A stretch of DNA of 64,000 nt from Clostridiales bacterium (GCA_015056055.1 SVHC01000002.1:62001-126000); one strand, 5' to 3'; shown: positions 33,675 to 42,841, numbered from the stretch's first letter. Notes: a model not told the origin generated them from the sequence alone. Program-made: numbers and translations.

Positions 33675-34718
33675 ATGACTTCGCTGGAACGGTTTATTGC
33701 TACGATTGAAAGGCGTCCGGTTGACCGTCCTGCCTGCTGGCTTGGATTTCCGGATAAAAAGGCGATTCCGGGTCTGCTTGCGGAGTTTGGTGCGGTGGAT
33801 ATGGCGGATATGAAGCGTATACTGGATGACGATATTGTTCCGGTCGAAATCCCGTATCATTCGCCGGTAAGCGATGCCATATATGCAGCATTTGATTTTC
33901 GTCAGGGCGGAAAGGTGGATGCCGATCACCGCACGCTGACGGCCGAGGGATGCTTTGCGGATTGCGAAGATATCTCCGAAGTAGACGATTTCGACTGGCC
34001 GGAACCGGAAAAGTACATGGATCCTGCGCTCTGCCGCGCGGCTGTGGATGCGGTTCCGGATGGCAAGTGTGCAATGGCAATGATGTGGTCGGCACATTTT
34101 CAGGATGCACTGGCGGCATTCGGGATGGAAAATGCCATGGTGAAGATGATCACCGATCCTGAAATCTATGAGGCGGTCGATGCACGTCTTGTGGACTTTT
34201 ATCTGCGCGCGGGAAAAGTTTTCTATGAAGCGACGAGGGGCAAGCTCCATGCTGTTCTGATCGGAAACGACATGGGCGGACAGAATTGCCTGATGCTTTC
34301 GCCGGAGATGATTCGCAGATTCGTGCTGCCCGGGGCGAGAGAATTGATTGAACAGGCGAAATCTTACGGGCTGAAGGTCATATATCATTCCTGTGGAGCA
34401 ATCGAACCGATTATTCCGGATCTGATCGATGCAGGTGTGGATGCCATTCATCCCATACAGGCGCTGGCAAAGGGAATGTCTGCCGAGGAGCTTCATGCGA
34501 AATACGCCGGAAAGGTTTCCTTCTGCGGCGGTGTGGATACGCAGCAGTTATTGGTACATGGTACAAAGAAACAGGTGTATCACAGAGTAAGCGAGCTTCG
34601 CAGCCTGTTTCCCACGGGATTGATCGTATCACCCAGCCATGAGGCTATATTGACGGATGTGGATCCTGCGAATGTTCGCGCTGTATTCGAGGCGGCGGGC
34701 AGTCTGAAGGGATTGTAA
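33675..34718 (+). CDS. Uroporphyrinogen decarboxylase superfamily protein, probably a methyltransferase-like member
   Basis: A 347-residue (beta/alpha)8 protein of the UroD superfamily. IERRPVDRPACWLGF opens the domain; YHSCGAIEPIIPDLIDAGVDAIHPIQ and FCGGVDTQQLL are typical of the non-haem members (MtaA/CmuA-like) and provide a His/Cys site that could hold zinc. There is no evidence of haem synthesis nearby. In gut Firmicutes such genes often lie beside carbohydrate genes and their reaction is unknown. The ATG at 33675 has GAGGTG upstream; the GTG at 33666 lies within that site and is rejected. It forms a unit with rhaM and the transglutaminase-like gene. Confidence 0.8.
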   Translation: MTSLERFIATIERRPVDRPACWLGFPDKKAIPGLLAEFGAVDMADMKRILDDDIVPVEIPYHSPVSDAIYAAFDFRQGGKVDADHRTLTAEGCFADCEDISEVDDFDWPEPEKYMDPALCRAAVDAVPDGKCAMAMMWSAHFQDALAAFGMENAMVKMITDPEIYEAVDARLVDFYLRAGKVFYEATRGKLHAVLIGNDMGGQNCLMLSPEMIRRFVLPGARELIEQAKSYGLKVIYHSCGAIEPIIPDLIDAGVDAIHPIQALAKGMSAEELHAKYAGKVSFCGGVDTQQLLVHGTKKQVYHRVSELRSLFPTGLIVSPSHEAILTDVDPANVRAVFEAAGSLKGL

Positions 34719-34750
34719 GAGAACGGAATGTTGACTAGGAGGAATCAGCG

Positions 34751-36553
34751 ATGAAAACCAGTATTTGCCGGAAACTGTGGATATTTGTGTTGATAGTGGC
34801 GCTGTTTGCTTCGGCGAATGCTGTATTCGCGGAGGAGGAAACTCAGCTGCTTACGGATCATGTAGAACTGTTTTCCGAGGGCGGATTTCCTGAAAATCTT
34901 CCGATACACAGCACATTTGCAACGGAAAATTTTGAAACCTATATGATCGAACAGCTGAATCGCGGGGTTGCCGAAATTGACATATCCGCATATCAGCTGT
35001 CGCTGAATGAATTCAGTGCACTGTACTGGGCGATGCTCAATAAATATCCGGAACTGTTTTTTGTTGGTGGAGATTACCACTATTATGCCCCGAATCCGTA
35101 TATGACCCGGATTTTACCTGAATACGTTTACAGCGGAACAAAACTGCAGCAGATGAAGGCGATATATAATGAGGGAATCAGTGCTGTGGTGAGCCATGCA
35201 CGGCAGGCATCTACTCCGGTGGGAATGCTGCTGCGCGCAAATGACTATTTTTGCGTTAACTTTGAATACGATACGAATGAGAACGAGAATGACCTCATTT
35301 ATAGCCCGGAATTGCTGTTCCAGCAGAAAAAGGGAGTTTGTCAGGCTTATATGCTGGCATACCGCGGAGTTCTGAATGAACTGGGAATTACCAATATTAC
35401 GGTCACCAGTGTGGAAATGAATCATACCTGGAACATGGTATATCTGGATGGCGACTGGTATCACATTGATGTGACGTGGAATGATCCGCTTAATGACCGC
35501 CCGCTGCGTGCAATGCATACAAATTTCCTGCTCAGCGATGAAGGAATAACGGCAACCGATCATAGAGGCTGGGATGACAGCTGGGAAGCTGTTATGACTG
35601 CAGATAATGCGCAGTATGATGATTATTTCTGGCGCACGGTAAATCAGGTATTCCCGATGAACGGAGATTCGCTTTATTATGTAAGACCGGGAAATACGAG
35701 TGCAGTATGGAGCGAACCGTGGCATGTATATGAATATGATCTGAGCACGGGAAGTAAAACAGTTTTGCATTCATATACGTATACGAGTTCCAGACACTAT
35801 CGCAATTATTATTCGATGTGGGTAACAAACGGAGATATATATTATGCGATAGAAGGTTCGCTGTATGCCGTACCGCTTTCGGGCGGCGAGGCAAAGCGGG
35901 TGTATTCCACCGGCAGCAGCGATCTGTGGATATGGAATCCCTATATGAGTGATTCGGGGCTGCAGTTCTATGTGGCTTCCGCTCCGTCGGAAAGTGGCAG
36001 CGTTTATACATATTCGCCGCAGGAAGGCTCTGGAAATTGGCCGCTTTTGTACAGGGAAATAATTGACATTGGTGTGAGTGACACGGTTTGGATGCAAACC
36101 ATTTTGCCGGTTCCGGAGGGAAATTATACACTTACGTGGAGCAGCCGAAATCCTTCTGTTGCCGACGTTGACGGAACCGGAACTGTAACCGGTATTGCAC
36201 CGGGCGTTACGGATATAATGGTTGCGTTCAAAGGCAAAACCACCGCATGCAAAGTAATCGTAATGCCGAACGAACTGCTCAAAATTCCGGAAGGCGCAAA
36301 TACTATTGATGCGCAGGCATTTGAAAACGTAGGCGCGCAGATGATCGTACTGCCGGAGGGCGTTCTGGATATTGGTGAAAAAGCATTTGCGAACAATGCG
36401 CAGCTTTGTTTAATCAATCTGCCTGATTCGATCCAGACAATCGCAGAAAATGCTTTTGAAGGTACTGAGGCTGTGACAATTCTTTGCCGCGCAGGCAGTG
36501 TGGCAGAAAGCTTTGCGCAGACGAAGGGCGTTGCGTATGTGATAATTCCGTAG
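34751..36553 (+). CDS. Secreted transglutaminase-like protein with Ig-like and leucine-rich repeat modules
   Basis: A 600-residue exported protein. Signal peptide (1-27, ending VFA/EE); transglutaminase-like domain (about 150-260) with the triad Cys197 (KGVCQAY), His225 (NHTWN) and Asp240 (HIDVTWND); a beta-propeller-like stretch (about 300-425); a bacterial Ig-like BIG2 domain (about 440-510: WSSRNPSVADVDGTGTVTGIAPG); and a BspA-type LRR_5 end (about 515-595). All three catalytic residues are present, so a peptidase or cross-linking role at the cell surface is possible. There is no wall-sorting signal. TAGGAGGA precedes the ATG. It follows the UroD-like gene by 32 nt. Confidence 0.85.
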   Translation: MKTSICRKLWIFVLIVALFASANAVFAEEETQLLTDHVELFSEGGFPENLPIHSTFATENFETYMIEQLNRGVAEIDISAYQLSLNEFSALYWAMLNKYPELFFVGGDYHYYAPNPYMTRILPEYVYSGTKLQQMKAIYNEGISAVVSHARQASTPVGMLLRANDYFCVNFEYDTNENENDLIYSPELLFQQKKGVCQAYMLAYRGVLNELGITNITVTSVEMNHTWNMVYLDGDWYHIDVTWNDPLNDRPLRAMHTNFLLSDEGITATDHRGWDDSWEAVMTADNAQYDDYFWRTVNQVFPMNGDSLYYVRPGNTSAVWSEPWHVYEYDLSTGSKTVLHSYTYTSSRHYRNYYSMWVTNGDIYYAIEGSLYAVPLSGGEAKRVYSTGSSDLWIWNPYMSDSGLQFYVASAPSESGSVYTYSPQEGSGNWPLLYREIIDIGVSDTVWMQTILPVPEGNYTLTWSSRNPSVADVDGTGTVTGIAPGVTDIMVAFKGKTTACKVIVMPNELLKIPEGANTIDAQAFENVGAQMIVLPEGVLDIGEKAFANNAQLCLINLPDSIQTIAENAFEGTEAVTILCRAGSVAESFAQTKGVAYVIIP

Positions 36554-36562
36554 ACGGAGCAA

Positions 36563-36600
36563 AAAAATCCCTTGTGCCGCTTGTGGCACAAGGGATTTTT
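36563..36600. terminator. Bidirectional terminator between convergent genes
   Basis: A perfect 16-bp stem (36563-36578 with 36585-36600) has A7 on the left and T5 on the right, serving both the transglutaminase-like gene and the GH95 gene. Confidence 0.92.
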
Positions 36601-36604
36601 AGCG

Positions 36605-38857
36605 TCAGCGCGTAAATTCCAGCGTTAAGCATTCGCCGCTTTGCATTGTGACATTCTGAATATAAGCATTGCGCAGAAGAATTTCTGCAGAAAAATCCTG
36701 CGCAGCGAAGAGCGTTAGAGTAACACTTGAGGGATTCCAGGCAATGTCTGCCTTTCCATGCGGGAATACGATGCCGCGGACCTTTCCTTCCCGGAGCCTT
36801 TCGGGCAGAGCCGGAAGAATGAAAAGATATCCTTCGCTCCAGCGGAAAAGCATTTCCTGCAAGACGTTGACAACGCCGAAATTGGCATCCAGCTGCACAG
36901 GTGCAAATTCATGCTGGTCGAGTGTCATGCCCATATGCCGCCAGTCGTTGTGCGTGGTGATGAGGGCATTGTTGACAACGCTTTTCGCCAGAATATCAAT
37001 GCATTCCAGCGCACGCTCACCTTCGCCCATGCGGGCATAGATGTTGGACATGTGCGCAAGCGACCAGCCGCTCTGACCGCCGAGCTTACGCAGATCTACT
37101 GCGCGGCGGAATGCTTCAAACAATTCAGGCGCATTCTGGCTGTTAATTTCATCGCCCGGGAAGACGGGATAAATGTGCGAAAGATGGCGGTGGTTGTAGA
37201 AATCCTCAAGATCCGGCGCCATCCATTCTTTTACGGCTCCGTCAGCATTAATGGAGTATTCCGGGATGCTTGCAAGAAGCGCGCGGCAGGCGTCGGCATC
37301 TTCGGCATACATGCCGGTCACCTCGATCCCCTCAAGGAAATGGGTGAGAAGCTCCTTCATGATGGCAAAATCCATGGTGGCATTTTTCACAGCAGGCGCA
37401 ATGTGTCCCATTTCTTCGCGGAAAAATTCCGGAATCAGGTTGCCGGGCGTGTTTTCGGGAGAAACAGACGGGCAGATAAAGGCATGACCGTTTTCGTCCA
37501 GCGTGACATAATCCAGATAAAACAGTGCGATTTCATGCATAAAAGGCAGGATATGCTCTTTCAGCATGTTCATATCATGGGTGTATTGATAATATTCCCA
37601 GAAATGACGGCTCAGCCAGCCGCCGCATCCGATCCAATTGATAATAACTCCGACCGGTGTGGATGGTCCACCGACAGCAGGAGAAGTGAATGCCGAAACC
37701 CATGCACCGCGCATACCAAAAAGTTTTTGAGCACATTCACGGAAAGCGTCCAGTGCTTCGGTATAGTATCGGATCAACGGAACAATGAAATAGGAAAGTC
37801 CGCCGGCCATGGCATGCCAGTAGGTCATCTGTACGTTTTCGTTTGCGACATACTGAGACCATATAAGGCCATCTTCACCGTGCCACAGTCCATACAGAGG
37901 GACGGGAATGCCATTTTCGGCTGAGGCACTGATGAAAAGATAGCGTCCGAAGCGCCAGAGCTTTTCCAAAAGTACAGGCGATACATGCGCATCGTATGCT
38001 TCCAAAAGAAGATGCTCGTTGCAGATATCGTGCGCCGCATCATCCGCAAGCTCAATGGAAACAGCGTCATAAAGCGGCGTGTGCAGGGCGCAGTGGCGGG
38101 AGAGAAGTTCTTCATAGCTGCGTGAAAGCTCTGCGGAAATATCTTTGGGCGCTTGGCGGGCATATGCCTGAACGATTGCAAGGTAATTGCAGCCGGTAAC
38201 TTCAAGCTTGTGATTGGCTTCACGAGTCGAAATATCGCCGATGAACCACACCTTTACGCCTTCGCTTCCGTCAGCAGTGCGGCAGGAGAAGGATTTTTCG
38301 CCGAATTCAGATAGGGAGTCCTCAGCGCAGCGCATCTCAAATTTATAGGCAGCGGTGAATGGGATGGACGATTTAAAGGAAAACACCGCTATATCAGCAT
38401 CGCGCGATACAAATGCGCGGCGCTCAAAATCGGTTTCGCCCAGGCGGAAGCGGACACAGGCTTCACCGGTGCGCATGTTCAATGTGCGTTCATAGCCGGT
38501 AAACATCGTTTCCGGAGTGAAGAATATTTGCAGCGTTCCGAGGGGAGAGGGAGTGTGCAGTGCGGAAAAATACCCTTTGTCTTTCAGTGCGGCTGCCATT
38601 TGGTTCTTGTTTGCGCCGCGATAATCGCCTTCCAGAATCTGTTTCCTCATGGCTTGGAACGTTTCTGAAATATCCGGGATTTCACCGCCTTGCGTACCAT
38701 GATTCCAGATTTCGTGGCGGTTGAACTGGATGCGTTCTTCTGCAATAGCGCCGTGCACCAAAATGCCTGTAAGCCCATTGCCCAGCATCAGCGCTTCGCG
38801 CCACTGCTCGTTGTGCCATGCGGCGGGATGCTTCATTTTCAAAATATGTCTGCTCAT
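36605..38857 (-). CDS. GH95 family glycoside hydrolase, probable alpha-L-fucosidase
   Basis: A 750-residue cytosolic enzyme. The N-terminal beta-sandwich starts with the GH95 signature EALMLGNGLTGILVHGAIAEERIQFN (about 20-45). The (alpha/alpha)6 barrel (about 280-660) contains GLWHGEDG, WSQYVANENVQMTYW, the acidic CPSVSPENTP segment and a C-terminal LDANFGVVNVLQEML with the Asp expected of the catalytic base region. GH95 members cleave alpha-1,2-L-fucosyl or alpha-L-galactosyl linkages, as in xyloglucan side chains. No signal peptide is seen. The ATG at 38857 has AAGGAGGA 9 nt upstream; an ORF opening at 38923 lies in the promoter and is rejected. Confidence 0.88.
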   Translation of the reverse strand: MSRHILKMKHPAAWHNEQWREALMLGNGLTGILVHGAIAEERIQFNRHEIWNHGTQGGEIPDISETFQAMRKQILEGDYRGANKNQMAAALKDKGYFSALHTPSPLGTLQIFFTPETMFTGYERTLNMRTGEACVRFRLGETDFERRAFVSRDADIAVFSFKSSIPFTAAYKFEMRCAEDSLSEFGEKSFSCRTADGSEGVKVWFIGDISTREANHKLEVTGCNYLAIVQAYARQAPKDISAELSRSYEELLSRHCALHTPLYDAVSIELADDAAHDICNEHLLLEAYDAHVSPVLLEKLWRFGRYLFISASAENGIPVPLYGLWHGEDGLIWSQYVANENVQMTYWHAMAGGLSYFIVPLIRYYTEALDAFRECAQKLFGMRGAWVSAFTSPAVGGPSTPVGVIINWIGCGGWLSRHFWEYYQYTHDMNMLKEHILPFMHEIALFYLDYVTLDENGHAFICPSVSPENTPGNLIPEFFREEMGHIAPAVKNATMDFAIMKELLTHFLEGIEVTGMYAEDADACRALLASIPEYSINADGAVKEWMAPDLEDFYNHRHLSHIYPVFPGDEINSQNAPELFEAFRRAVDLRKLGGQSGWSLAHMSNIYARMGEGERALECIDILAKSVVNNALITTHNDWRHMGMTLDQHEFAPVQLDANFGVVNVLQEMLFRWSEGYLFILPALPERLREGKVRGIVFPHGKADIAWNPSSVTLTLFAAQDFSAEILLRNAYIQNVTMQSGECLTLEFTR

Positions 38858-38881
38858 GGTATATGTCCTCCTTATAGCCGT

Positions 38882-38910
38882 ATTATAGCAAAAAAATGCA
38901 GAGCGGACAA
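38882..38910 (-). promoter_or_regulatory. Promoter of the GH95 gene
   Basis: On the minus strand TTGTCC (38905-38910), 17 nt, TATAAT (38882-38887) with TGC before it. The transcript leader is about 20 nt. Confidence 0.75.
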
Positions 38911-38966
38911 CGGCCATATGCAAGGGTTTCAGAATGAAAAAATATAAACGGAACGGAGAAAAACTA

Positions 38967-38995
38967 TTGCACTGGAATTAACAAAGGAGTATAAT
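38967..38995 (+). promoter_or_regulatory. Promoter of the BFD-like/rubredoxin unit
   Basis: TTGCAC (38967-38972), 17 nt, TATAAT (38990-38995). It is divergent from the GH95 promoter. Confidence 0.65.
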
Positions 38996-39191
38996 AAGGA
39001 TGGCTGATATATGCAGATCGTTTTTTGATGGCTGAGGCGCATCGCGAGAAAGATGACATGCCGGTACGATAAAAACTCGGAATTATGGCGAAAAATTTTT
39101 TTGAATGATGTTTCAGAAGGCAAAACGGTGTGTATATATAAGGCGTAAGCAAAAACAACTTCAAAATAGAGGATATGTTCAGGAGGGTATT
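38996..39191 (+). other. Long untranslated leader before the BFD-like gene
   Basis: About 190 nt lie between the promoter at 38967-38995 and the start of the BFD-like gene. No gene is supported: the ATG at 39000 would lie at or before the transcript start. I recognise no known riboswitch. The length is unusual here and leaves room for RNA-level control. Confidence 0.35.
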
Positions 39192-39389
39192 ATGGACAAC
39201 TACATGATCTGCAATTGCAAAAAAGTAAGCTTTGTTGATGTGGAGAACGCACTGCATACCCACGAAAGATTTGGCGACGTAGAGGAAGCCTTCAAGTATG
39301 TACAGAACGTAACGCATTGCTCCACCGGTTGCGGCGGCTGCTACGAGAAGATCCTGGATGCAATTTCCCAGATCATGATGAGCCGGTAA
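39192..39389 (+). CDS. BFD-like [2Fe-2S] protein
   Basis: A 65-residue protein of the bacterioferritin-associated ferredoxin-like type: Cys7-x-Cys9 in ICNCKKVS and a second pair in CSTGCGGC (about 43-50). These four Cys bind a [2Fe-2S] cluster. No bacterioferritin gene is nearby; the small size and the following rubredoxin suggest an electron-transfer role in oxygen or iron stress. AGGAGGG precedes the ATG, and earlier in-frame ATGs lack sites. Confidence 0.85.
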   Translation: MDNYMICNCKKVSFVDVENALHTHERFGDVEEAFKYVQNVTHCSTGCGGCYEKILDAISQIMMSR

Positions 39390-39426
39390 CCCACCAGACC
39401 GATATAGAATTAAGGAGGAAATAATT

Positions 39427-39582
39427 ATGAAGTATGAATGCCCGTGCGCTTATGTATATGATCCCGCAGTTGGTGATCCCGATGGCGGCATTGCTCCCGG
39501 CACTGCCTGGGAAGATATCCCGGAAGACTGGGTATGCCCCGTATGCGGACTTGGCAAGGATGCCTTTACCCCGGTAGAATAA
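39427..39582 (+). CDS. Rubredoxin with non-standard first cysteine pair
   Basis: A 51-residue rubredoxin. The body is canonical ([34 protein letters not shown]), including the second ligand pair CPVCG. The first pair, normally CxxCGY, reads C5-P6-C7-A8-Y9: one residue is missing between the cysteines and the Gly is Ala. The nucleotide sequence is clear (GAA TGC CCG TGC GCT TAT), so it is not a frame artefact of translation. Whether it still binds one iron with four thiolates is uncertain. AAGGAGGAA precedes the ATG; the gap to the BFD-like gene is 37 nt and a strong terminator follows. Confidence 0.9.
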   Translation: MKYECPCAYVYDPAVGDPDGGIAPGTAWEDIPEDWVCPVCGLGKDAFTPVE

Positions 39583-39613
39583 CAAAAAATACGATTTCGC
39601 GATAATGAAACTC

Positions 39614-39663
39614 CTAAAACAGCAGGCTGAAAGCTCATATGGGCTTTCAGCCTGCTGTTTTAG
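39614..39663 (+). terminator. Strong terminator after rubredoxin
   Basis: A perfect 21-bp stem (39614-39634 with 39643-39663) with an 8-nt loop; TTTT lies in the descending arm. Confidence 0.85.
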
Positions 39664-39717
39664 GGCTTACTTGCGACGTTGAAATACAGACAGAAAAACA
39701 AAACGGCAGTGAATATG

Positions 39718-39746
39718 TTGAACTCGGCGTAATTGTGTATTATAAT
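39718..39746 (+). promoter_or_regulatory. Promoter of the nitrilase-GDPD fusion gene
   Basis: TTGAAC (39718-39723), 17 nt, TATAAT (39741-39746). It probably drives the run of genes to 46.2 kb. Confidence 0.8.
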
Positions 39747-39778
39747 GATAGATAATTAAACATAGGAGGGAACCCGAA

Positions 39779-41416
39779 ATGAAAGCCTGTGTTATTCAGC
39801 CGTATTACTCATTTGATTATAAGGAAAATGACAGATGCTTTGAAGAAATGGTCGCGCTTCTTGATCAGTGCGACGAAAGCATGGATATTATTGTGCTGCC
39901 GGAATACTCCGATATTCCTGCAGACCAGCCGGATAAGGCGCATTTTGATGCTTCTATTGAAAAATACAATGGTATTATCATGGAAAAGGCGAAGGCGGCT
40001 GCCATTCGCTGCAACGCGATTGTTTTTGTGAATGCCGGATATAAAACAGAATCCGGCTGGCGGAATACGACTCATGCGATTGACAGGAAGGGAAATATTG
40101 TGGGTCGCTATTTCAAGGCACATCCGGCTCCCAGTGAAGTTAAAGGCGATGAACTGGGCGGAATGGGCATGGATGTTACATACAGCTATGAATATGCCGA
40201 TCCGTATGTAATTGAGATTGAAGGCATCCGATTTGGCTTTATGACCTGCTATGATTTCTATTTCTATGAGGCATTTGGACGCATTGCAAGGGAAAATATC
40301 GATGTGATCATTGGCTGCTCGCATCAGCGCACCGATACGCACGAAACGCTGGATATGCTGCACAGGTTCCTGTGCTATCACACCAATGCATGGCTTGTGC
40401 GCTCGTCTGTATCGCTTGGTGAGGAGTCGGAAATCTGCGGCTGCAGCACCATCGTTTCCCCGGCGGGTAAGGTTCTTGTTGACATGAAGAGCAAAGTGGG
40501 ACTTGGCATTGCTGAAATCGATCCGAAGGAGAAACACTATAAAGCTGCCGGATTCAAGGGCGCACAGAAAGCGCACTATGAGTACATTGAGGAAGGACGC
40601 CGCCCGTGGCTGTATCGAAACAGCGGAACCGCTATTGTTCCCGGCGACGCGGTAATGAAATATCCCCGTATTTGTGCGCACCGCGGTTTTTCTACGGTTG
40701 CGCCGGAAAACAGTATGCCGGCATTTGGAGCGGCGCTTTCGCTGGGAGCGGAAGAAATCGAATTTGACCTGTGGCCTACGAAGGATGGGGAAATTGTATC
40801 CTGCCATGATGATACGCTGGAACGCGTGAGCACCGGTGAGGGCAAGATTTACGAAAAGACACTGGCTGAGCTGCAGGAATACGATTTCGGCATCAAATTC
40901 AGCGAGGGATATAAGGGCCTCCGCATTGTTCGCTTTGAGGAGATCCTGCAGAAATTCTCGGGTCACTGCATTATGAACGTTCATATAAAGCCCACTTCCT
41001 ATACGGATCCCTATCCGCAGGAAAGCATGGAGAAAATTGTTGCACTTATCCGCAAGTATGACTGCGCAAAACACTGCTATCTGATGCTGGAACCCGATCA
41101 TCATATCACTCAGTTCAAGGAATATGCGCCGGACATCCCGATTTGTGTGGGTCAGCTTTTTGACAGACCGTGGGAAATTGTCGACCGTGCCATTGAACTG
41201 GGCGCACAGAAAGTGCAGTTCTTTAAGCCCTATTTCACGCAGGAAATGGTGGATAAGGCACGCGCACACGGAATTATTTGCAATGTGTTCTTTTCCGATG
41301 AAGTGGAAGAGGCAAAGCAGTTTATTGACATGGGAATGGATACGATCCTGACCAACAATTATCTGGAAATCTCCAATGCTCTGCGCCCGTATATCAAAGA
41401 GAAGATGGGTAAATAA
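39779..41416 (+). CDS. Carbon-nitrogen hydrolase fused to glycerophosphodiester phosphodiesterase
   Basis: A 545-residue two-domain protein. Residues 1-285 are a nitrilase-superfamily amidase with the triad Glu42 (LPEYS), Lys113 (YFKAHPAP) and Cys157 (MTCYDF). Residues 296-535 are a GDPD domain with HRG at 301-303, PENS, EIEFDL and CHDD, all catalytic positions intact, and are similar to the separate GDPD at 31.3 kb. The join is in frame with no stop or frameshift, and no good internal start lies at the boundary. A combined activity on an N-acylated phosphodiester (for example an acyl-ethanolamine lipid) is imaginable but unproven. AGGAGGG precedes the ATG. There is no signal peptide. Confidence 0.88.
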   Translation: MKACVIQPYYSFDYKENDRCFEEMVALLDQCDESMDIIVLPEYSDIPADQPDKAHFDASIEKYNGIIMEKAKAAAIRCNAIVFVNAGYKTESGWRNTTHAIDRKGNIVGRYFKAHPAPSEVKGDELGGMGMDVTYSYEYADPYVIEIEGIRFGFMTCYDFYFYEAFGRIARENIDVIIGCSHQRTDTHETLDMLHRFLCYHTNAWLVRSSVSLGEESEICGCSTIVSPAGKVLVDMKSKVGLGIAEIDPKEKHYKAAGFKGAQKAHYEYIEEGRRPWLYRNSGTAIVPGDAVMKYPRICAHRGFSTVAPENSMPAFGAALSLGAEEIEFDLWPTKDGEIVSCHDDTLERVSTGEGKIYEKTLAELQEYDFGIKFSEGYKGLRIVRFEEILQKFSGHCIMNVHIKPTSYTDPYPQESMEKIVALIRKYDCAKHCYLMLEPDHHITQFKEYAPDIPICVGQLFDRPWEIVDRAIELGAQKVQFFKPYFTQEMVDKARAHGIICNVFFSDEVEEAKQFIDMGMDTILTNNYLEISNALRPYIKEKMGK

Positions 41417-41451
41417 ACTGCGTGCGATATGCCGCAGATGAGGTGGCTTTT

Positions 41452-42828
41452 ATGCAGAAACGAAAGAATGATATTATCACGTATCTGGAAACAATACGCA
41501 TGGAAAACCTTGCCTATATTGCGGGGCTTTCCAATTATACGTCGCTTGAGGAGTACAGCCATCTGGTAAGGGAAGAGAACGGAAAAAAGATCTGGACGGA
41601 AGCATTGCAGCAGGCAATCAACGAGCATCAGATTGTTATGATTCCTTCTTCTGAAGACGTGTATTATCTGGATGGCTCCGTGCGCATTCCCTCCAACCGT
41701 CATATTGAGGCTGCGCCCGATGCGGTAATCCGACTGACGGCGGAAACCAAGGTACTCATGCTGCGCAATGAGAATACGCTGGATGGAACGCATGCACCTT
41801 TTTCGGACGAACACCGCAATGTGAATGTGTCCATCAACGGCGGTCGTTGGGAGGAATCCAATACCGGGCGCCTGGGATACGGAAGCACCGGCAAGTATGA
41901 TGAGGAGCGTAGCTATTACGGCGTTTCCACCTGTATGCTGTTCAACAATATCGAGAATCTGACGCTTACCAACATGACATTTGTCTGCACAGCCGGATTC
42001 TCTGTACAGATGGGCAATGCAAAAAATGTCGTGATCGAAAATATCCGTTTTGAAAGCTGCTTTGCAGACGGAATCCATGTGAACGGCAATACCGAAAACC
42101 TGCTGATCCGCAATCTTTTCGGTGAGGTGGGTGATGATCTTGTTGCGCTCAATACCTATGACTGGCAGAATTCTTCTGTCAACTTTGGTCCCGGCAAAGT
42201 TATTTTTTGCGAGAATCTGCACTCTGCCCCGGGCAGCGGTTACAAGTGCATGCGTCTTGAACCGGGCATGTATATTTTTGATGACGGCTCGCAGGTGGAT
42301 TGCTCGCTTACAGATGTTGTTATCCGCAATATGAGCGGCGTTCTGACCTACAAGATGTATTACCAGACACCGTGCTATACGCTTGGAACCGATCCGGAAC
42401 GCGGCGATGCCGGCAGCATGGCCAATATATACTTTGAGGATATTGATATTGATTTGACCGGTCCCTGTGATGCATTTCCGGAATATCTGCAGTCTGACCC
42501 CGTGCGCGGTTGGTTCGGCGCGTTTGAAATGGGCTCCAATATCAAGTCCATCTCGTTTGAAAACATTCGCCTGACAACGTATCCGGAAAAATATCCGCTT
42601 TCGCGCATGATCGTGGTCGGTCCGAAATCTATCCGCGGCACCGATGCTGAGGTATTTGATCCTTATATCAGCAATACCGTGGAACTGATTGAGCTTAAGG
42701 ACATTTTTGTAAACGGTGAAAAGGTGCTGGATGCCGATAAGCTGATTCGTGTGACGAGCTTTGACGATGTAAACGGCGACGGAAAATCCAGCGGCAAGGG
42801 AACGCTTTGCAAAGTGAATCTGATTTGA
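41452..42828 (+). CDS. GH28-like polygalacturonase family protein (parallel beta-helix)
   Basis: A 458-residue right-handed parallel beta-helix protein. After an N-terminal helical part (1-55), repeated strands appear (FNNIENLTLTNMTF, GNAKNVVIENIRF, NTENLLIRNLF). The GDD at 227-229 matches the paired catalytic Asp of GH28, and G-SGYKCMRLEPG resembles the distal GxG/RxK region. It therefore probably cleaves galacturonosyl linkages in pectin or rhamnogalacturonan, but the outer catalytic His motif is not clearly seen. There is no signal peptide, implying action on imported oligosaccharides. GAGGTGG precedes the ATG; the ORF opening at 41422 has no site. Confidence 0.75.
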   Translation: MQKRKNDIITYLETIRMENLAYIAGLSNYTSLEEYSHLVREENGKKIWTEALQQAINEHQIVMIPSSEDVYYLDGSVRIPSNRHIEAAPDAVIRLTAETKVLMLRNENTLDGTHAPFSDEHRNVNVSINGGRWEESNTGRLGYGSTGKYDEERSYYGVSTCMLFNNIENLTLTNMTFVCTAGFSVQMGNAKNVVIENIRFESCFADGIHVNGNTENLLIRNLFGEVGDDLVALNTYDWQNSSVNFGPGKVIFCENLHSAPGSGYKCMRLEPGMYIFDDGSQVDCSLTDVVIRNMSGVLTYKMYYQTPCYTLGTDPERGDAGSMANIYFEDIDIDLTGPCDAFPEYLQSDPVRGWFGAFEMGSNIKSISFENIRLTTYPEKYPLSRMIVVGPKSIRGTDAEVFDPYISNTVELIELKDIFVNGEKVLDADKLIRVTSFDDVNGDGKSSGKGTLCKVNLI

Positions 42829-42841
42829 GAGGGGAATTACT

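Noticed and set aside
32286-34496. 736-codon open frame opposite the HAD, rhaM and UroD-like genes
   Set aside because: It spans three well-supported genes on the other strand and has no start site or domain.
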